64,000 nt of DNA, taken from positions 124,001 to 188,000 of the forward strand of contig NZ_CP051206.1 of the NCBI RefSeq assembly GCF_012516395.1, read 5' to 3'. Shown in pieces: positions 62,624 through 64,000 of this stretch. The position numbers and the translations under genes are program-made. A model generated the notes under the pieces. It saw nothing but the letters and a program-made list of their open reading frames with translations, was not told where the DNA came from and did not search any database. This stretch comes from Dolichospermum flos-aquae CCAP 1403/13F (GTDB lineage: Bacteria > Cyanobacteriota > Cyanobacteriia > Cyanobacteriales > Nostocaceae). Each line of letters starts with the position of its first letter. The first letter of the stretch is position 1.

Positions 62624-63434
62624 ACCCAGATATAATCGCCCCAAAGGGATTTTTTCTGGCATCAAAGAACTATTTACTAAAACCCTGGTAATTACTGAAT
62701 TAGAGGTGCGGAAACTCCGCCATGATCCTAGTGATTTAATTATCAGGGCTGTACAACCGGCTTTATGGTTGCTGATATTCGGGCAAGTATTTACCCGGAC
62801 TCGCGCTATCCCTACAGGTAATTTACCTTACTTGGATTTTATGACTCCCGGTATTTTGGCTCAAAGTGCGCTGTTTGTTGCTATTTTTGCTGGGGGAATG
62901 ACGTTAATTTGGGAACGTGATGTAGGGATTTTGCAGAAATTCTTAGTAGCACCCATACCCCGTGCAGCGATTGTCTTGGGTAAAGCATTTGCGGCTGGGA
63001 TTCGTTGTTTTTCCCAAGTTGTATTTATTTACCTTTTAGCGTTTTTGTTGGGTGTACACCTCAATCTCAATCCTTTGGCTTTCCTGCAAGTTGTGCTAGT
63101 CATATTTTTGGGAGCAGCTTGTTTTTGTACATTTTCACTCATCATTGGTTGTTTGGTGAAATCGCGGGAAAGGTTTACGGGAATTGGGCAATTAATCACC
63201 ATGCCGTTGTTTTTTGCCAGTAATGCCATCTATCCTATTTCATTGATGCCAACTTGGTTAAAGCTCATTTCCCACTTGAATCCTTTAACTTATGAAGTGG
63301 ATGCTTTACGGGGTGCAATGCTGGCACAGGGTTCAAGTATTTATGGGTTCGGGTTAGATTGTACAATTCTCTTGCTAACATTAATAGGTTTAACCTACAT
63401 CTGTGGACGACTTTATCCACGGGTGGCAATGTAA
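62580..63434 (+). CDS. ABC-2 type permease
   Basis: The 284-residue protein from a GTG start has a hydrophilic N terminus (1-50). ABC-2 helices follow (ALWLLIFGQVF, FMTPGILAQSALFVAIFAGGMTLIWERDVGILQKFLVAPIPRAAIVLGKAFAAG and LITMPLFFASNAIYPISLMPTWLKLISHLNPLTYEVDALRG). It forms the exporter with the ATPase encoded upstream. Cargo unknown; the following MarR gene suggests inducible efflux. Confidence 0.9.
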   Translation: MKLQEPDVPLNGWAEPRYNRPKGIFSGIKELFTKTLVITELEVRKLRHDPSDLIIRAVQPALWLLIFGQVFTRTRAIPTGNLPYLDFMTPGILAQSALFVAIFAGGMTLIWERDVGILQKFLVAPIPRAAIVLGKAFAAGIRCFSQVVFIYLLAFLLGVHLNLNPLAFLQVVLVIFLGAACFCTFSLIIGCLVKSRERFTGIGQLITMPLFFASNAIYPISLMPTWLKLISHLNPLTYEVDALRGAMLAQGSSIYGFGLDCTILLLTLIGLTYICGRLYPRVAM

Positions 63435-63453
63435 TCTGGAGAAAAACGGTCTT

Positions 63454-63912
63454 ATGAGTTTGGATAAACCCTCTGAAGAATGTGCCGCTAGGGTGATGGA
63501 AACTGTCCCCTTATTGATGCGGTTTATCCGATCTGAAATGCGATCGCACAGTTCTGACTCTTTATCTATACCACAATTGCGATCGCTTGCTTTTCTGAAT
63601 CGCAATCCTGGTGCTTCCTTGTCTGAGGTAGCAGATCATCTCGGAGTCACCTGTGCTACAGCATCCACAACTATAGAAAAATTAGTCCAACGTAATCTGG
63701 TGCAACGGACAGATAATCCTCAAGAACGACGACGAGTAGTCCTGAATTTGACGAGAGAGGGAAAACTGCTTTTAGAGCAATCCCAGGAAAAAACTCGCGG
63801 GGAAATTGCGGAGATTCTAGGGAGTTTGACACCAGAGCAAGTATCACATATTGAATCAGGCTTGACTCTACTAAAAAATGTCTTCGAGCAAACAGAAACC
63901 AACTCACCATAA
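63454..63912 (+). CDS. MarR-family transcriptional regulator
   Basis: The start is set at 63454 (MSLDKPSEECAARVMETVPLL) with TGGAGAA ahead; an in-frame upstream start would overlap the permease. The 152-residue protein has a MarR winged helix (SIPQLRSLAFLNRNPGASLSEVADHLGVTCATASTTIEKLVQRNLVQRTDNPQERRRVVLNLTREGKLLL). It is likely the regulator of this efflux operon. The next gene overlaps its 3' end by 35 bases. Confidence 0.9.
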   Translation: MSLDKPSEECAARVMETVPLLMRFIRSEMRSHSSDSLSIPQLRSLAFLNRNPGASLSEVADHLGVTCATASTTIEKLVQRNLVQRTDNPQERRRVVLNLTREGKLLLEQSQEKTRGEIAEILGSLTPEQVSHIESGLTLLKNVFEQTETNSP

Positions 63913-64000
63913 CAGTAAGGCTGCACAACACGATCCTTTGGCAGCCATGAGATTTCGAGATTATCGGCTCTTTACCATTGGGCGTGTAGTCCTCTTCACA
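63878..64000 (+). CDS. MFS transporter, 5' end only
   Basis: The frame from 63878 reads MSSSKQKPTHHNSKAAQHDPLAAMRFRDYRLFTIGRVVLFT and runs off the window. The start AMRFRDYRLFTIGR is characteristic of MFS_3-type exporters. It overlaps the MarR gene, so it is the fourth gene of the efflux operon. Confidence 0.75.
   Translation, partial: MSSSKQKPTHHNSKAAQHDPLAAMRFRDYRLFTIGRVVLFT

Overview
The window looks like chromosomal DNA of a low-GC filamentous cyanobacterium, probably of the order Nostocales. The evidence is an NDH-1 NdhD subunit, an SLH/OprB-type porin, DUF2808 and DUF1634 proteins, HIP1 octamers (GCGATCGC), and several families of short dispersed repeats typical of Nostocales. The genus cannot be named from the sequence alone. 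No rRNA or tRNA gene was recognised.

Layout. 1-817: 5' part of ndhD (minus strand, running off the window). 1399-6523: a Crp-family and an Rrf2-family regulator, then two CadD-like and two TauE/SafE-like membrane proteins with a DUF1634 protein. 7613-16493: a minus-strand organosulfonate cluster with ssuB, two substrate-binding proteins, a TauD-like dioxygenase, ssuC, ssuD, ssuE, a small conserved protein and a nitroreductase-like protein. 16653-23805: an SLH-porin, a Tas-like aldo/keto reductase, a threonine dehydratase-like enzyme, then a methyltransferase / GST-like / DUF442 / SDR cluster whose last gene is cut by an insertion sequence. 23806-46265: two near-identical ISAs1-family copies in the same orientation bracket a type I-D CRISPR-Cas locus: cas3', DUF1016 nuclease, inactive HepT-like protein, cas10d, PD-(D/E)XK protein, csc2, csc1, an antisense gene, cas6, cas4, cas1, cas2, and a 15-repeat array. 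Small genes, cutA and a possible double-glycine-leader peptide follow. 46427-57410: carbonic anhydrase, vanadium haloperoxidase-like protein, two more sulfonate-binding proteins, an MFS exporter, SDR, dienelactone hydrolase-like protein and metY-metX. 57450-61588: a phosphatase, DUF2808, an Rpn-like nuclease and a DUF4365-like/TPR protein. 61769-64000: an ABC exporter, MarR regulator and MFS transporter (partial).

How the parts fit. Much of the window appears to serve uptake and desulfonation of organosulfur compounds and their assimilation: SsuABC/SsuDE and TauD release sulfite, TauE-like proteins move sulfur oxyanions or organosulfur compounds, and MetX/MetY incorporate sulfide into homocysteine. 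A shared 26-bp palindrome-like element (TACGGTA-N12-TACTGTA type) lies in front of many of these genes and suggests one regulon, perhaps under the Rrf2-like or Crp-like regulator at the left. The other main system is the type I-D CRISPR-Cas island, with accessory nuclease/HEPN-like genes inside its operon, enclosed by IS copies, one of which carries a 126-bp MITE with a 10-bp target duplication.
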